Shown one piece after another: positions 1 through 8,425 of a stretch of DNA of 34,001 bases. Where the stretch lies: positions 1 through 34,001 of the IMG/VR virus record IMGVR_UViG_3300027759_000255. One strand, written 5' to 3'. The notes below the pieces were generated by a model. The model saw nothing but the letters and a program-made list of their open reading frames with translations. It searched no databases and was not told where the DNA came from. Numbering within the stretch: position 1 is the first letter of the stretch; the number at the start of each line of letters is the position of its first letter. Source of the stretch: a virus. Made by a program: the position numbers and the translations under genes.

Positions 1-2
1 TA

Positions 3-293
3 GCTTACTACCTCGGTGCGAACCCCAAGGAAGCGGAACGAATTTCTCGTCTTGCGCCTATCATGCAGGCTAAAGAAATTGGGAAGATTGAGGCCAAAAT
101 GGCCAACGATCCTCCCGTGAAACGAACCACGTCTGCGCCAGCACCGATTTCACCTGTCACTGCTCGCTCCTCTGGGGGCCCAGCCTATGACACTACTGAT
201 CCAAGGTCTACCAAGACCATGACGGATTCGCAGTGGATTGAAGCTGAAAGAGCAAGGCAGATAAAAAAATTGCAAGCACAGGCAAACCGCTAA
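3..293 (+). CDS. Putative scaffolding protein, C-terminal part (5' end outside window)
   Basis: The reading frame is open from the first bases of the window to a TAA at 291-293, so this is the C-terminal 96 residues of a longer protein; the ATG at 63 is internal. The visible part is charged, helical at the start (KEAERISRLAPIMQAKEIG), has a Pro/Ser/Thr-rich middle and ends in a basic helix (ERARQIKKLQAQANR). A helical, basic C-terminus directly before the coat gene is what P22-type scaffolding proteins show; they bind coat protein through the C-terminus during procapsid assembly and then leave. The assignment rests mainly on gene order (portal, scaffold, coat) and on this tail. A different small virion protein remains possible because most of the sequence is missing. 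Confidence 0.6.
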   Translation, partial: AYYLGANPKEAERISRLAPIMQAKEIGKIEAKMANDPPVKRTTSAPAPISPVTARSSGGPAYDTTDPRSTKTMTDSQWIEAERARQIKKLQAQANR

Positions 294-316
294 ACAATTT
301 TTGAAGGATTTTTTCC

Positions 317-1516
317 ATGTCTAATAGTATCTTAACGATCGACATGATCACCCGCAAAGCTCTCGAAATTCTCGAGAACAACCTGGTGCTCACCCGTAAC
401 GTAAACCGTCAGTACGACGACAGCTTCGCTGTTGAAGGTGCCAAGATTGGTTCTACACTGCGTATCCGTTTACCCGACCGCGCTTTGGTAACTGACGGTG
501 CCGCCTTGCAAGTTCAAGACGACAACGAACAGTTCACCACTTTGACTGTTGCTTCACAAAAGCACATCGGCGTGAACTTCACATCTGCTGAATTGACCAT
601 GCAATTGGACGACTTCGCAGAGCGTGTGTTGAAGCCTCGTATCAGCCAGTTGGCCTCCAGCATTGATGCTGACGTTGCCAATGCGTACAAAACCATCGGT
701 AACACCGTTGGCACCCCAGGCACCACTCCTTCAACTTCTTTGGTCTTGTTGCAAGCCCAACAGAAGTTGAACGAAAACGCTGCCGTGATGTCTCCACGTT
801 ACGCTACCGTCAACCCAGCCGCTAACGCTGGTTTGGTTGAAGGCATGAAAGGTTTGTTCAACCCAACCGACACCATCAGCAAGCAGTTCAAGAACGGCAT
901 GATGGGCACTGGCGTGTTGGGTTTTGATGAGATCAACATGTCTCAGTCAATCAAGCAACACACCACCGGCACACGTGCTGCTACTGGCAACACCACTGGT
1001 GCTGCCGTGACAACTGAAGGTGCATCAACTCTGACATTGACTGTCGGCTCTGGTGAACTGATTGCTGTTGGTGACGTGTTTACGATTGCTGATTGCTACG
1101 CTGTAAACCCACAAACCCGTGAATCCACAGGTTCGTTGTTCCAGTTTGTTGCTTTGGCTTCTTCTACCAGCACCACAACTGCTACTGTGACTGTGGCTCC
1201 TATGTACTCAGCTAACCATGCTTTGGCTACCATGTTGACTTTGCCTGCTACCAGCAAAGCCGTCGTGTTTGTCGGCACTGCCAGCACTCAGTACCCACAA
1301 AACTTGATCTACCACAAAGACGCGATCACTTTTGCGACCGCCGACTTGTTGTTGCCTCAAGGCGTCGATATGGCTGCTCGCGCAGTTCATAACGGTATCA
1401 GCTTGCGCGTTGTTCGTCAGTACGACATCAACAACGACCGTATGCCTTGCCGTATTGACGTTCTGTATGGCTTCAGCACAATCCGTCCACAAATGGCCTG
1501 CCGCATGTGGGGCTAA
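317..1516 (+). CDS. Major capsid (coat) protein, P22 gp5-like
   Basis: This 399-residue protein forms the icosahedral head. The N-terminal half looks like the P22 coat family: an N-arm helix (ITRKALEILENNLVLTRNV), then a basic, strand-rich stretch with RIRLPDRALVTDGAAL, then FTSAELTMQLDDFAERVLKP. Residues about 220-310 are Thr/Ser/Gly-rich and beta-predicted, at about the place where P22 coat carries its inserted I-domain. P22 gp5 is 430 residues, so the length is compatible. AAGGATT lies 5-11 bases before the ATG. The gene follows the scaffold by 23 bases and is followed by a TTCG hairpin at 1525-1538. Codon use is uniform, as expected for a highly expressed late gene. Confidence 0.93.
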   Translation: MSNSILTIDMITRKALEILENNLVLTRNVNRQYDDSFAVEGAKIGSTLRIRLPDRALVTDGAALQVQDDNEQFTTLTVASQKHIGVNFTSAELTMQLDDFAERVLKPRISQLASSIDADVANAYKTIGNTVGTPGTTPSTSLVLLQAQQKLNENAAVMSPRYATVNPAANAGLVEGMKGLFNPTDTISKQFKNGMMGTGVLGFDEINMSQSIKQHTTGTRAATGNTTGAAVTTEGASTLTLTVGSGELIAVGDVFTIADCYAVNPQTRESTGSLFQFVALASSTSTTTATVTVAPMYSANHALATMLTLPATSKAVVFVGTASTQYPQNLIYHKDAITFATADLLLPQGVDMAARAVHNGISLRVVRQYDINNDRMPCRIDVLYGFSTIRPQMACRMWG

Positions 1517-1524
1517 ATTGATTG

Positions 1525-1538
1525 GGGGCTTCGGCCCC
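1525..1538 (+). terminator. GC hairpin with TTCG loop after the capsid gene
   Basis: GGGGC-TTCG-GCCCC forms a 5-bp stem with a very stable TTCG tetraloop 8 bases after the capsid stop codon. It is followed by TGTCTTCG rather than a run of T, so it is at best a weak or partial terminator. It could instead protect the 3' end of capsid mRNA. The same 14-base core recurs at 1985-1998. Confidence 0.5.
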
Positions 1539-1570
1539 TGTCTTCGTAACTCTTTTTAAGGAAATTTATC

Positions 1571-1978
1571 ATGGCATTACCTAATGGCGCAGGCGGTTAC
1601 CAAGTTGGTGACGGCAACCTGACAGAAGCTCAACTTACCGTACAAACCATCCCTACTACTTTGACCGCAGACACTACTCTGACTGCGGCTGATGTAGCAG
1701 TTGGTTTGGTTGTTTGCAAAAAAGCAAGTGACGCTACATTGACCGTGACTCTGCCCACAGCAGCGTTGCTTGATGCAGCTATCCCAAGCGCAAAAGTTGG
1801 TTCAGCTTTTAGCTTAACAATTTGCAACAACAACAACACTGGCGCATCGTCTACCGTTCCGGTCACAACAGGCACTGGTATTACGATCTTTGGCTCAGTC
1901 ACTGTCCCACGTTTCGGTGCTTACACCTACCGTTTTGTGAAGACTGGCGACGCAGCTTATTCGGCATTTTTGATGTAA
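1571..1978 (+). CDS. Small beta-rich virion protein, possible capsid decoration
   Basis: A 135-residue protein rich in Thr, Val, Ala and Gly, with alternating polar and hydrophobic residues typical of beta-sandwich structural proteins. I do not recognise a named family. It begins MALPNGAGGYQVGDG and ends in an aromatic strand (YTYRFVKTGDAAYSAFLM). AAGGAAATTTATC precedes the ATG. It sits directly behind the capsid gene and is closed by a good terminator, suggesting dosage linked to the coat protein. A head decoration or head-surface protein is my inference from position and composition only. No signal peptide or membrane segment is visible. Confidence 0.8.
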   Translation: MALPNGAGGYQVGDGNLTEAQLTVQTIPTTLTADTTLTAADVAVGLVVCKKASDATLTVTLPTAALLDAAIPSAKVGSAFSLTICNNNNTGASSTVPVTTGTGITIFGSVTVPRFGAYTYRFVKTGDAAYSAFLM

Positions 1979-1980
1979 TT

Positions 1981-2005
1981 AATAGGGGCTTCGGCCCCTA
2001 TTTTT
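1981..2005 (+). terminator. Rho-independent terminator
   Basis: AATAGGGGC-TTCG-GCCCCTATT gives a 9-bp stem with a TTCG loop, running into TTTTT, two bases after the stop of the preceding gene. It is the clearest rightward terminator in the virion region. It would reduce transcription of the tail genes relative to capsid and the 135-residue protein. Confidence 0.8.
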
Positions 2006-2019
2006 CAAAGGATTAAAAA

Positions 2020-2481
2020 ATGGGTAATACCAAATCAATTGGCGTTGCGTACAGCGACCAAGACATTGACGGCGGCACCATTGGTGCTGTTACTCCAGCA
2101 ACCGTGGTTGGCACAACCGTGTATGCCACCACTGAAATTGGCTATTCCGCAGCAGCACAAGGTGCTGTGACGCAGTTAACAGACAAGTCCACAGGGGTAA
2201 CTCTGAACAAGTCTGCTGGCCGTATCACAATGAATAACGCAGCATTGGCGGGAAGCACTGCTGTATCGTTCATTTTGACCAACAGCACGATTTCTATCAA
2301 TGACACAATCATTGTGTGCGTTTCTAGTAATACTACTGGTAGCGCGGCGGGGGCTTACACCACTTACGTTTCGTATTTGGCTGCTGGTTCTGCTTTGATC
2401 ACGTTGCGGAATTTGACTACTGCCACTTCATACTCTGAAGCTGTCATCATCAACTTTTCCATCATCCACGGCGCAAGCTAA
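2020..2481 (+). CDS. Beta-rich phage structural protein, function unknown
   Basis: A 153-residue protein. The central stretch (VTQLTDKSTGVTLNKSAG, then ITMNNAALAGSTAVSF) resembles a module I know from many phage structural or fibre-associated proteins of unknown role. It is Thr/Ser/Ala-rich with regular beta-strands and has no catalytic motif, signal peptide or membrane segment. AAAGGATTAAAAA provides a Shine-Dalgarno site before the ATG. The gene lies just past the terminator at 1981-2005, so it needs read-through or its own promoter. A head fibre or head decoration is possible; the placement between capsid and head-tail genes says no more. Confidence 0.78.
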   Translation: MGNTKSIGVAYSDQDIDGGTIGAVTPATVVGTTVYATTEIGYSAAAQGAVTQLTDKSTGVTLNKSAGRITMNNAALAGSTAVSFILTNSTISINDTIIVCVSSNTTGSAAGAYTTYVSYLAAGSALITLRNLTTATSYSEAVIINFSIIHGAS

Positions 2482-2488
2482 ACCAAAC

Positions 2489-2511
2489 GGGGGCCTAAAC
2501 AGCCCCCTCTT
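2489..2511 (+). terminator. Weak intergenic hairpin
   Basis: GGGGGC-CTAAACA-GCCCCC is a 6-bp perfect stem with a 7-base loop, followed by TCTT. It fills the short gap between two structural genes. The T-run is too short for a confident terminator call, so it may only attenuate transcription or mark an mRNA processing site. Confidence 0.45.
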
Positions 2512-2516
2512 AAACT

Positions 2517-2702
2517 ATGGCTGTTATCTACATGTCTCATGAAGTTCACGGTGCCAAAGTTGCTACTATGGAGCTTGAAGCCGTAGAAGATGAAAAAAAT
2601 GGCTGGGTGCGATATACTTTAGACACGCCTGTTGAGGCGGCTCCACTGGAAGTCAAACGTCGTCGTAGCCGACCCACAGAGGTGGTCGAACAAGGAGCAT
2701 AA
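2517..2702 (+). CDS. Small conserved-type phage protein, function unknown
   Basis: A 61-residue protein. The first half contains SHEVHGAKVATMELEAVEDE followed by NGWVRY, a pattern I associate with short proteins found between capsid and head-tail genes in related phages. The second half is disordered and basic (KRRRSRPTEVV). No Shine-Dalgarno site is obvious; the ATG directly follows the hairpin at 2489-2511, so translation may depend on how that structure folds. The next gene begins two bases after this stop codon, indicating coupling. Function cannot be inferred. Confidence 0.75.
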   Translation: MAVIYMSHEVHGAKVATMELEAVEDEKNGWVRYTLDTPVEAAPLEVKRRRSRPTEVVEQGA

Positions 2703-2704
2703 AC

Positions 2705-3421
2705 ATGGCCACATACACTGCTGGCGATCAAATCAATAGAGCATTACGATTGCTTGGTGTGTTGGCTGAAGGTGAGACAACTTCCGCGTCCGTGTCTCAA
2801 GATTCGCTGATGGCGCTGAATCAAATGATTGATTCATGGAACACCGAGCGTTTGGCTGTTTTCAGCACTCAAGATCAAGTATTTACTTGGCCAGCGGGTC
2901 AGATTAACCGCACCCTTGGCCCCACAGGTAATTTCGTAGGTAACCGACCAATACTGTTGGACGACGCTACCTACTACCGCGACCCAGGCACCAACGTGTC
3001 TTACGGCATCAAATTTATCAATCAACAGCAGTATGATGGCATTGCAGTCAAAACTGTAACTAGTACTTATCCACAGGTCATCTTTATCAACATGACCTAT
3101 CCTGACGTTGATATGTACATCTATCCCAAACCTACACGGGACTTGGAATGGCACTTTATTTCGGTTGAAGAATTGACCCAGCCCGCCACTTTGGTGACCA
3201 ATATTTTGTTCCCACCAGGCTATTTGCGGGCATTCACATACAACTTGGCAATGGAAATCGCACCTGAGTTTGGCGTGGAGCCAAGCCCACAAGTGCAACG
3301 CATTGCAATGACATCTAAGCGCAATCTGAAGCGCATCAACAATCCTGACGACATCATGTCGATGCCTTACGCCATTGTGTCCTCACGTCAGCGGTTCAAC
3401 ATCTACGCCGGTAATTACTGA
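2705..3421 (+). CDS. Tail accessory factor, P22 gp4-like head-tail adaptor
   Basis: A 238-residue protein. In P22, gp4 binds under the portal ring after packaging and begins the plug that keeps DNA inside. The N-terminal helical part (AGDQINRALRLLGVLAEGET, then LMALNQMIDSWNTERL) is the hallmark of this adaptor family, and the C-terminal part (FPPGYLRAFTYNLAMEIAPE) also fits. P22 gp4 is 166 residues; this version is longer, as is common outside enterobacterial phages. The next gene, gp10-like, starts on the A of this TGA stop (TGATG), so the two are translationally coupled, matching the partnership of gp4 and gp10 in the virion. Confidence 0.88.
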   Translation: MATYTAGDQINRALRLLGVLAEGETTSASVSQDSLMALNQMIDSWNTERLAVFSTQDQVFTWPAGQINRTLGPTGNFVGNRPILLDDATYYRDPGTNVSYGIKFINQQQYDGIAVKTVTSTYPQVIFINMTYPDVDMYIYPKPTRDLEWHFISVEELTQPATLVTNILFPPGYLRAFTYNLAMEIAPEFGVEPSPQVQRIAMTSKRNLKRINNPDDIMSMPYAIVSSRQRFNIYAGNY

Positions 3422-4863
3422 TGCAAACGCCAATTCTTGGCTCCAGCTATGTTGCCCGCAGCATCAACGCTGCCGACAACCGCATGGTCAATCTGTACCC
3501 AGAAGCCACGCCAGACGGCGGCAAAACTGCGGCTTTTTTGACGCGGTGCCCTGGGTTGGAATTTTTGCAAACGATTGGCACAGGCCCTATTCGAGCCTTG
3601 TGGGCCCACCAAACCAATGGGTCAAACATCTTTGTGGTGTCTGGCAACGAGGTTTACAAACTTGATGGTATGACATCTGCGCCCACTTTCTTGGGCAATG
3701 TGACCGGCACGGGCCCCGTGTCTATTGCTGACAACGGAACCCAGCTTTTCTTTGCCTGCAACCCTGACAGCTACATCTACAACGAAGTCACCGACGTGTT
3801 CCAACAAATCACCGACCCAGATTTCCCTGGCGCGGTGACTGTAGGCTATTTGGACGGTTATTTTGTGTTCAATGAGCCCAACAGCCAAAAGGTGTGGGTG
3901 ACGTCGCTGTTGGATGGTCTGTCGGTCGATCCGCTGGACTTTGCCAGCACTGAAGGCTCACCCGACGGCTTGGTGGCCATCAACATAGATCACCGTGAAG
4001 CATGGATGTTTGGTACCGACTCAATTGAAGTCTGGTACGACGCTGGTTTGGCTGATTTCCCGCTGACCCGCATCCAAGGTGCTTTCAACGAAATTGGCTG
4101 TGTGGCTGCGTTCTCAGTGGCCAAGCTGGATAACGGTTTGTTTTGGCTGGGCACTGATGCCCGTGGCCAAGGTATCGTTTATCGAGCAAACGGCTACACC
4201 GGCCAACGGGTATCCACCCACGCCATTGAGTATGCAATTGCTCAATACGGCAACATTTCAGACGCGGTGGCTTACACCTACCAGCAAGAAGGCCACGCCT
4301 TTTATGTGCTGACGTTCCCTACCGGCAACGCCACATGGGTTTACGACGTGGCCACCCAAGCGTGGCATGAACGTGCTGGCTGGGACAACGGTTCTTTTAC
4401 CCGTCATCGGTCTAACTGCCAATGCAACTTTATTGGCAACACCATTGTTGGTGACTTTGAAAATGGCAACATCTACAAAATGACCTTGGATGTCTACGCT
4501 GACTATGATGAGCCTCAAAAGTGGCTGCGCTCATGGCGAGCCCTGCCCAGCGGCCAGAACAACCTCAAGCGTACCGCCCACCACAGTTTGCAATTGGATT
4601 GCGAATCCGGCACTGGTTTGGCCACTGGCCAAGGCGATGACCCACAGGTCATGTTGCGATGGTCGGACGATGGTGGCCACACTTGGAGTAGTGAGCATTG
4701 GTCGCCTATGGGCAAGATTGGCGCGTACTACCAGCGCGTGTTTTGGCGTCGGTTGGGCATGACGCTCAAGCTGCGGGATAGGGTCTATGAAGTGTCTGGC
4801 ACCGATCCTGTAAAGGTCGCCATTATGGGCGCTGAATTGATTCTGAGCCCGACCAATGCCTGA
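3421..4863 (+). CDS. Packaged DNA stabilisation protein, P22 gp10-like tail hub
   Basis: A 480-residue protein, very close to the 472 residues of P22 gp10, which forms the hub below gp4 and helps retain DNA. The N-terminus SYVARSINAADNRMVNLYPE and the following TPDGGKTAAFLTRCPGLEF are characteristic of the family. The rest is a run of beta-propeller-like strands with repeated W/Y-rich turns. The start overlaps the previous stop by one base and the end overlaps the next gene by 8 bases. Products of 2705, 3421 and probably 4856 assemble in that order onto the portal vertex. Confidence 0.9.
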   Translation: MQTPILGSSYVARSINAADNRMVNLYPEATPDGGKTAAFLTRCPGLEFLQTIGTGPIRALWAHQTNGSNIFVVSGNEVYKLDGMTSAPTFLGNVTGTGPVSIADNGTQLFFACNPDSYIYNEVTDVFQQITDPDFPGAVTVGYLDGYFVFNEPNSQKVWVTSLLDGLSVDPLDFASTEGSPDGLVAINIDHREAWMFGTDSIEVWYDAGLADFPLTRIQGAFNEIGCVAAFSVAKLDNGLFWLGTDARGQGIVYRANGYTGQRVSTHAIEYAIAQYGNISDAVAYTYQQEGHAFYVLTFPTGNATWVYDVATQAWHERAGWDNGSFTRHRSNCQCNFIGNTIVGDFENGNIYKMTLDVYADYDEPQKWLRSWRALPSGQNNLKRTAHHSLQLDCESGTGLATGQGDDPQVMLRWSDDGGHTWSSEHWSPMGKIGAYYQRVFWRRLGMTLKLRDRVYEVSGTDPVKVAIMGAELILSPTNA

Positions 4864-6883
4864 ACAACTTAATATAACGAACCTACCTTCGTCGCGGGTC
4901 GAGTTTATCGACCCTCGCACGGGTTTGATGTCGCGTGAGTGGTATCGGTTTTTTTTGAACATATTCAATTTGGTTGGTGGCGGCAACAACCAGACATCTT
5001 TGGACGATCTGCAACTTGCACCTCCACCAACCCCAGCAATTGCGGGTGGTGGCTCAGGCACGGTCACATCGGTCGATGTATCGGGCGGCACCACAGGTTT
5101 GACCGCCAGCGGTGGCCCAATCACCAGCAGCGGCACTATTACCCTTGGTGGCACCTTGGCGATTGGCAGTGGCGGCACAGGCTCCACATCAGCGGGCGGC
5201 GCACCATTTGCGCTCAAAGGTGCCAACACCGACATCACCTCGGTCACGCTGACCAGCGGCACGATCACCACCGCGCCCACATCAAGCAACGATATTGCCA
5301 ACAAGTCTTACGTTGACAGCATTGCTACCAACGTCAATTTCCATAGCGCATGTAGCTACGCCACAGCCGCAGTGTTGCCAGCCAACACCTACAACAACGG
5401 CACCGGCGGCGTAGGCGCAACTCTGACTGCCAACGCCAACGGTGCGTTGGTTGTGGACAGCTACACGTTTGTGTCGCCTGGCGACCTTAACAAGCGGGTG
5501 CTGGTCAAAGATGAGGCCGCAGGGGCCAACAACGGTGTCTATACGGTTACCCAAGTTGGTTCGGCCAGCTTGCCTTACATTCTGACTCGCGCAACGGATT
5601 ACGACACCAGCGGCACAGGCGTAGACCAAATCGACCAAGGCGACATGATGTTGGTGCTGTTTGGCACGGTCAACGCCAACACTTCTTGGGTGCAACAGAC
5701 CCCGCTGCCGATCACTGTGGGCACCACGGCGCTGGTGTTTATTGAATTTGCTGCGGTGCAAACATACACTGCTGGTACAGGGTTATCCCTAATTACCAAC
5801 CAGTTTTCGATTACAAATATCGGCACGGCGGGCACTTACGGCTCGGCCACACAAACGCCGGTATTGACCACCAACGCGCAAGGTCAGGTCACAGGGGTTA
5901 CCAACACCACAATCACGCCTGCGGTGGGCTCAGTTACGGGCTTTGGCACTGGGGTAGCCACTTTCTTGGCCACGCCATCCAGCGCCAATTTAGCGGCGGC
6001 AATGACCGATGAAACAGGCACTGGCGCTTTAGTGTTTGCCACTTCACCCAGCTTGGTGACGCCGATCCTTGGCACACCGCAGTCTGGCAACTTCAGCACT
6101 GGCACGTTCACTTGGCCAACCTTTAACCAAAACACCACAGGCACTGCATCCAATGTGACCGGCATTGTGGCCGTGGCCAACGGCGGTACTGGCACCGCCA
6201 CGCCGTCGCTGGTGGCAGGCACCAACGTCAGCATCACTGGCACTTGGCCAAACCAGACGATCAACTCCAGCAACCCAGGCGGTACGGTCACATCGGTGGC
6301 CGCCACCGTGCCGTCGTTCTTGTCAATCACCGGCTCGCCAATTACTTCGTCGGGCACCTTGGCCATCACCTACTCAGGAACGGCGTTGCCTATCCTTAAC
6401 GGCGGCACTGGCCAAACAACCGCTGGCGCAGCGTTCAACGCCTTGTCGCCCATCACCACCACGGGCGACCTGATCATTGGCAACGGCACCAACAGCGCCA
6501 CAAGGCTGGCCATTGGGGCCAACAACTACGTCTTGACATCCAACGGCACCACGGCAACGTGGGCGGTGGCCACTGGCAGTGGAGCGACAATTACCAACGA
6601 CACAACCACGGCCACCAACGTTTACCCTACGTTTGCTGCCGCCACATCGGGTTCGCTGGCCACAATCTATACCAGCAACGCCAATTTGTTGTACAAGCCG
6701 TCCACAGGCGAATTCTTGTCCCAGCAATTTAATGCGGGCAACGGAATTTACGTCAATAGCAAAACCGTTTCAACGAGTTACACTATAGCCACTGGAAATT
6801 CAGGCATGTCGGCTGGGCCGATCACCATTGCTAGTGGTCAGACAGTGACGGTTGCGTCAGGTTCCCGCTGGGTTGTTTTGTAA
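4856..6883 (+). CDS. Large tail fibre protein with GGTVTSV repeats
   Basis: A 675-residue fibre-type protein. A short N-terminal domain (about residues 1-45, with VEFIDPRTGLMSREWYRFF) probably attaches it to the tail. Two copies of a module starting GGTVTSV and containing PITSSGT and GGTG lie near residues 65-120 and 475-535. Between them is a longer beta-rich region (about 150-310) of a kind seen in other phage fibres. The last about 40 residues (SYTIATGNSGMSAGPITIAS to GSRWVVL) form a C-terminal cap shared with the protein at 12317-13216. Composition is extremely Thr/Gly/Ala/Ser-rich. Its position after gp10 is where P22 encodes the tail needle, but it does not look like a needle. A receptor-binding role is inferred. 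Confidence 0.85.
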   Translation: MPEQLNITNLPSSRVEFIDPRTGLMSREWYRFFLNIFNLVGGGNNQTSLDDLQLAPPPTPAIAGGGSGTVTSVDVSGGTTGLTASGGPITSSGTITLGGTLAIGSGGTGSTSAGGAPFALKGANTDITSVTLTSGTITTAPTSSNDIANKSYVDSIATNVNFHSACSYATAAVLPANTYNNGTGGVGATLTANANGALVVDSYTFVSPGDLNKRVLVKDEAAGANNGVYTVTQVGSASLPYILTRATDYDTSGTGVDQIDQGDMMLVLFGTVNANTSWVQQTPLPITVGTTALVFIEFAAVQTYTAGTGLSLITNQFSITNIGTAGTYGSATQTPVLTTNAQGQVTGVTNTTITPAVGSVTGFGTGVATFLATPSSANLAAAMTDETGTGALVFATSPSLVTPILGTPQSGNFSTGTFTWPTFNQNTTGTASNVTGIVAVANGGTGTATPSLVAGTNVSITGTWPNQTINSSNPGGTVTSVAATVPSFLSITGSPITSSGTLAITYSGTALPILNGGTGQTTAGAAFNALSPITTTGDLIIGNGTNSATRLAIGANNYVLTSNGTTATWAVATGSGATITNDTTTATNVYPTFAAATSGSLATIYTSNANLLYKPSTGEFLSQQFNAGNGIYVNSKTVSTSYTIATGNSGMSAGPITIASGQTVTVASGSRWVVL

Positions 6884-6894
6884 AAGGTGCTTCA

Positions 6895-7230
6895 ATGACT
6901 GTAACCGCCAAAAATTTAGTTCCAGCCAAAACCGTTGAGGCAACGCAGACAACGCAATATATTGCCAATGGCGTGACCACGATCATCGACAAATTCACAG
7001 CGACCAACTACAGCGGCTCGTCAGCCACCATCAGCGTCAACCTAGTTACCGCCACGGGCACCGCCAGCAACGACAACTTGATCGTCAAGCAACGCACCTT
7101 GGCCGCGTCTGAGACTTACATCTTTCCTGAACTTGTTGGCCAGATATTGCCTTCTGGGGGTTTTATCTCCACAATTGCAGGTACAGCCAGCGCCATCAAC
7201 ATGCGCGTCAGTGGAAGGGAAGTCTCATGA
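6895..7230 (+). CDS. Small beta-sandwich phage protein, function unknown
   Basis: A 111-residue protein, strand-rich throughout. It starts MTVTAKNLVPAKTVEATQTT and has a regular pattern including FTATNYSGSSATISVNLV, which suggests an Ig-like or fibre-accessory fold. No catalytic motif, signal peptide or membrane segment is present. It overlaps the downstream cupin-like gene by 4 bases (ATGA), so both are probably made together. Position between the large fibre and the ejection proteins suggests a minor virion or tail component, but I do not recognise a characterised homologue. Confidence 0.75.
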   Translation: MTVTAKNLVPAKTVEATQTTQYIANGVTTIIDKFTATNYSGSSATISVNLVTATGTASNDNLIVKQRTLAASETYIFPELVGQILPSGGFISTIAGTASAINMRVSGREVS

Positions 7231-7727
7231 ACGATTTAGTTGACAAAGTTAAATTTCGTCAAAACGTTTTGACTGTTCAAGCCGGATTAGACGCCATGAT
7301 CGCCAATGGCGAAGTGGAATCTATCGCTGAAGAATGCACGTTGAAACATTATTTTTCACCTAAAGACGAAAAGTATGGCTGCTGCACTTACGCCAGAGAG
7401 ATAAAGCTCCCTAAAGGGTCGATAGTAATTGGAAAAATACACCGGCACCAGCACCTTAATTTCATCACGCAAGGTGAAGTTATCGTATACACCGAGTTTG
7501 GCGAAAAGCATTTAAAAGCGCCTTGCACGTTTGTCTCAGAGGTTGGTTTGAAACGTGTGGTTCGTGCGTTAGAAGACACAATATGGACAACTGTCCATTT
7601 GACTGAATTTGAATCTGAAGCCGAGCTAGATAAAATTGAACACGAAGTTATCGCCCCGTCGTATGACGATTTGGGATTGATTGCATCTGTTGACGCATTG
7701 CCGCAAATACCGGCGCAAGGAGTTTGA
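7227..7727 (+). CDS. Cupin-fold protein in the virion gene block
   Basis: A 166-residue protein. Residues about 58-125 look like a single cupin barrel: REIKLPKGSIVIGKIHRHQH (His72, His74 and His76), then LNFITQGEVIVYTEFGE with Glu84, followed by strands reaching TIWTTVHLTE. The H-x-H with a later E and H is the usual metal-binding layout. The Cys pair at 52-53 is unusual. It starts with an ATGA overlap on the previous gene. Cupins include enzymes, sugar-binding and purely structural proteins, so the biochemical role is open. A virion-associated or fibre-modifying role is inferred only from its neighbours. Confidence 0.78.
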   Translation: MNDLVDKVKFRQNVLTVQAGLDAMIANGEVESIAEECTLKHYFSPKDEKYGCCTYAREIKLPKGSIVIGKIHRHQHLNFITQGEVIVYTEFGEKHLKAPCTFVSEVGLKRVVRALEDTIWTTVHLTEFESEAELDKIEHEVIAPSYDDLGLIASVDALPQIPAQGV

Positions 7728-7728
7728 T

Positions 7729-8415
7729 ATGACATGGGTAGGAACAGCAGTTGCAGCAAGCACCATATACGGCGCGTATTCAGCAAACAAAGCGGCAGGC
7801 AAGCAAGCTGACGCAATGGATCGCGCTTCGGAATTGGAATATCGGCAATACCAAGAAGACGTTGCAAGACAAAAGCCTTTTTACGATGTAGGTGTCAATG
7901 CGTTGCCAGAACTGGTTGAAGCGTCAAAATATCAACCGTTTACTATGGATAAATTTCAAGCCGATCCAGGCTATGCGTTTCGCTTAGGCGAAGGCACAAA
8001 AGCCTTGGAGCGGTCTGCGGCGGCCCGTGGTGGTTTGCTGTCTGGCGGCACGGGTAAGGCGTTGCAACGGTTTGGCCAAGAGTTTGGTTCGCAAGAATAC
8101 ACCAACGCATTCAACCGTTATCAGGCCGAGCGTACCGCTCGTTTGCAACCTTTACAAGCATTGACGGGCATGGGTCAAACCACTGCCCAACAAATAGGTC
8201 AGCAAGGTCAGCAGATGGCCACAAATGTTGGCAACAATATGGGCAGCGCGGCTGCGGCTAGAGCATCTGGGTATGTTGGCACTGCAAACGCTTTGACGGG
8301 CGGTTTAGGCACATATCTAAACTATCAGCAAGGTCAAAATACGCTTGCGGCTTTGCGTGATAGGGGTCAATATACACCTGGTTCGTATAATTTCCGTGGC
8401 CCAATGGAAGCGTAA
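7729..8415 (+). CDS. DNA ejection protein, P22 gp7-like
   Basis: The 228-residue product is nearly the same length as P22 gp7 (229), an internal head protein injected into the cell envelope with the DNA. The start at 7729 is chosen over an in-frame TTG at 7681 because AAGGAG lies just before it and the upstream stretch overlaps the cupin gene. The N-terminus has an Ala-rich helix (VAASTIYGAYSANKAAGKQA), followed by a region I associate with gp7-like proteins (DPGYAFRLGEGTKALERSAA, then RGGLLSGGTGKALQ), and a Gln/Gly-rich helical C-terminus. Two larger candidate ejection proteins follow directly, matching the P22 trio of gp7, gp20 and gp16. Confidence 0.82.
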   Translation: MTWVGTAVAASTIYGAYSANKAAGKQADAMDRASELEYRQYQEDVARQKPFYDVGVNALPELVEASKYQPFTMDKFQADPGYAFRLGEGTKALERSAAARGGLLSGGTGKALQRFGQEFGSQEYTNAFNRYQAERTARLQPLQALTGMGQTTAQQIGQQGQQMATNVGNNMGSAAAARASGYVGTANALTGGLGTYLNYQQGQNTLAALRDRGQYTPGSYNFRGPMEA

Positions 8416-8425
8416 GGAATAAAAT

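Noticed and set aside
4531-5304. Long leftward frame (257 residues) across the gp10/fibre junction
   Set aside because: It spans two strongly supported rightward genes and is Val/Pro-rich in the way the complement of Gly/Thr-rich fibre coding sequence produces.
5884-6369. Leftward frame of 161 residues within the large fibre gene
   Set aside because: It is the Val/Pro-rich antisense shadow of the repetitive fibre sequence, with no ribosome site or operon partner.
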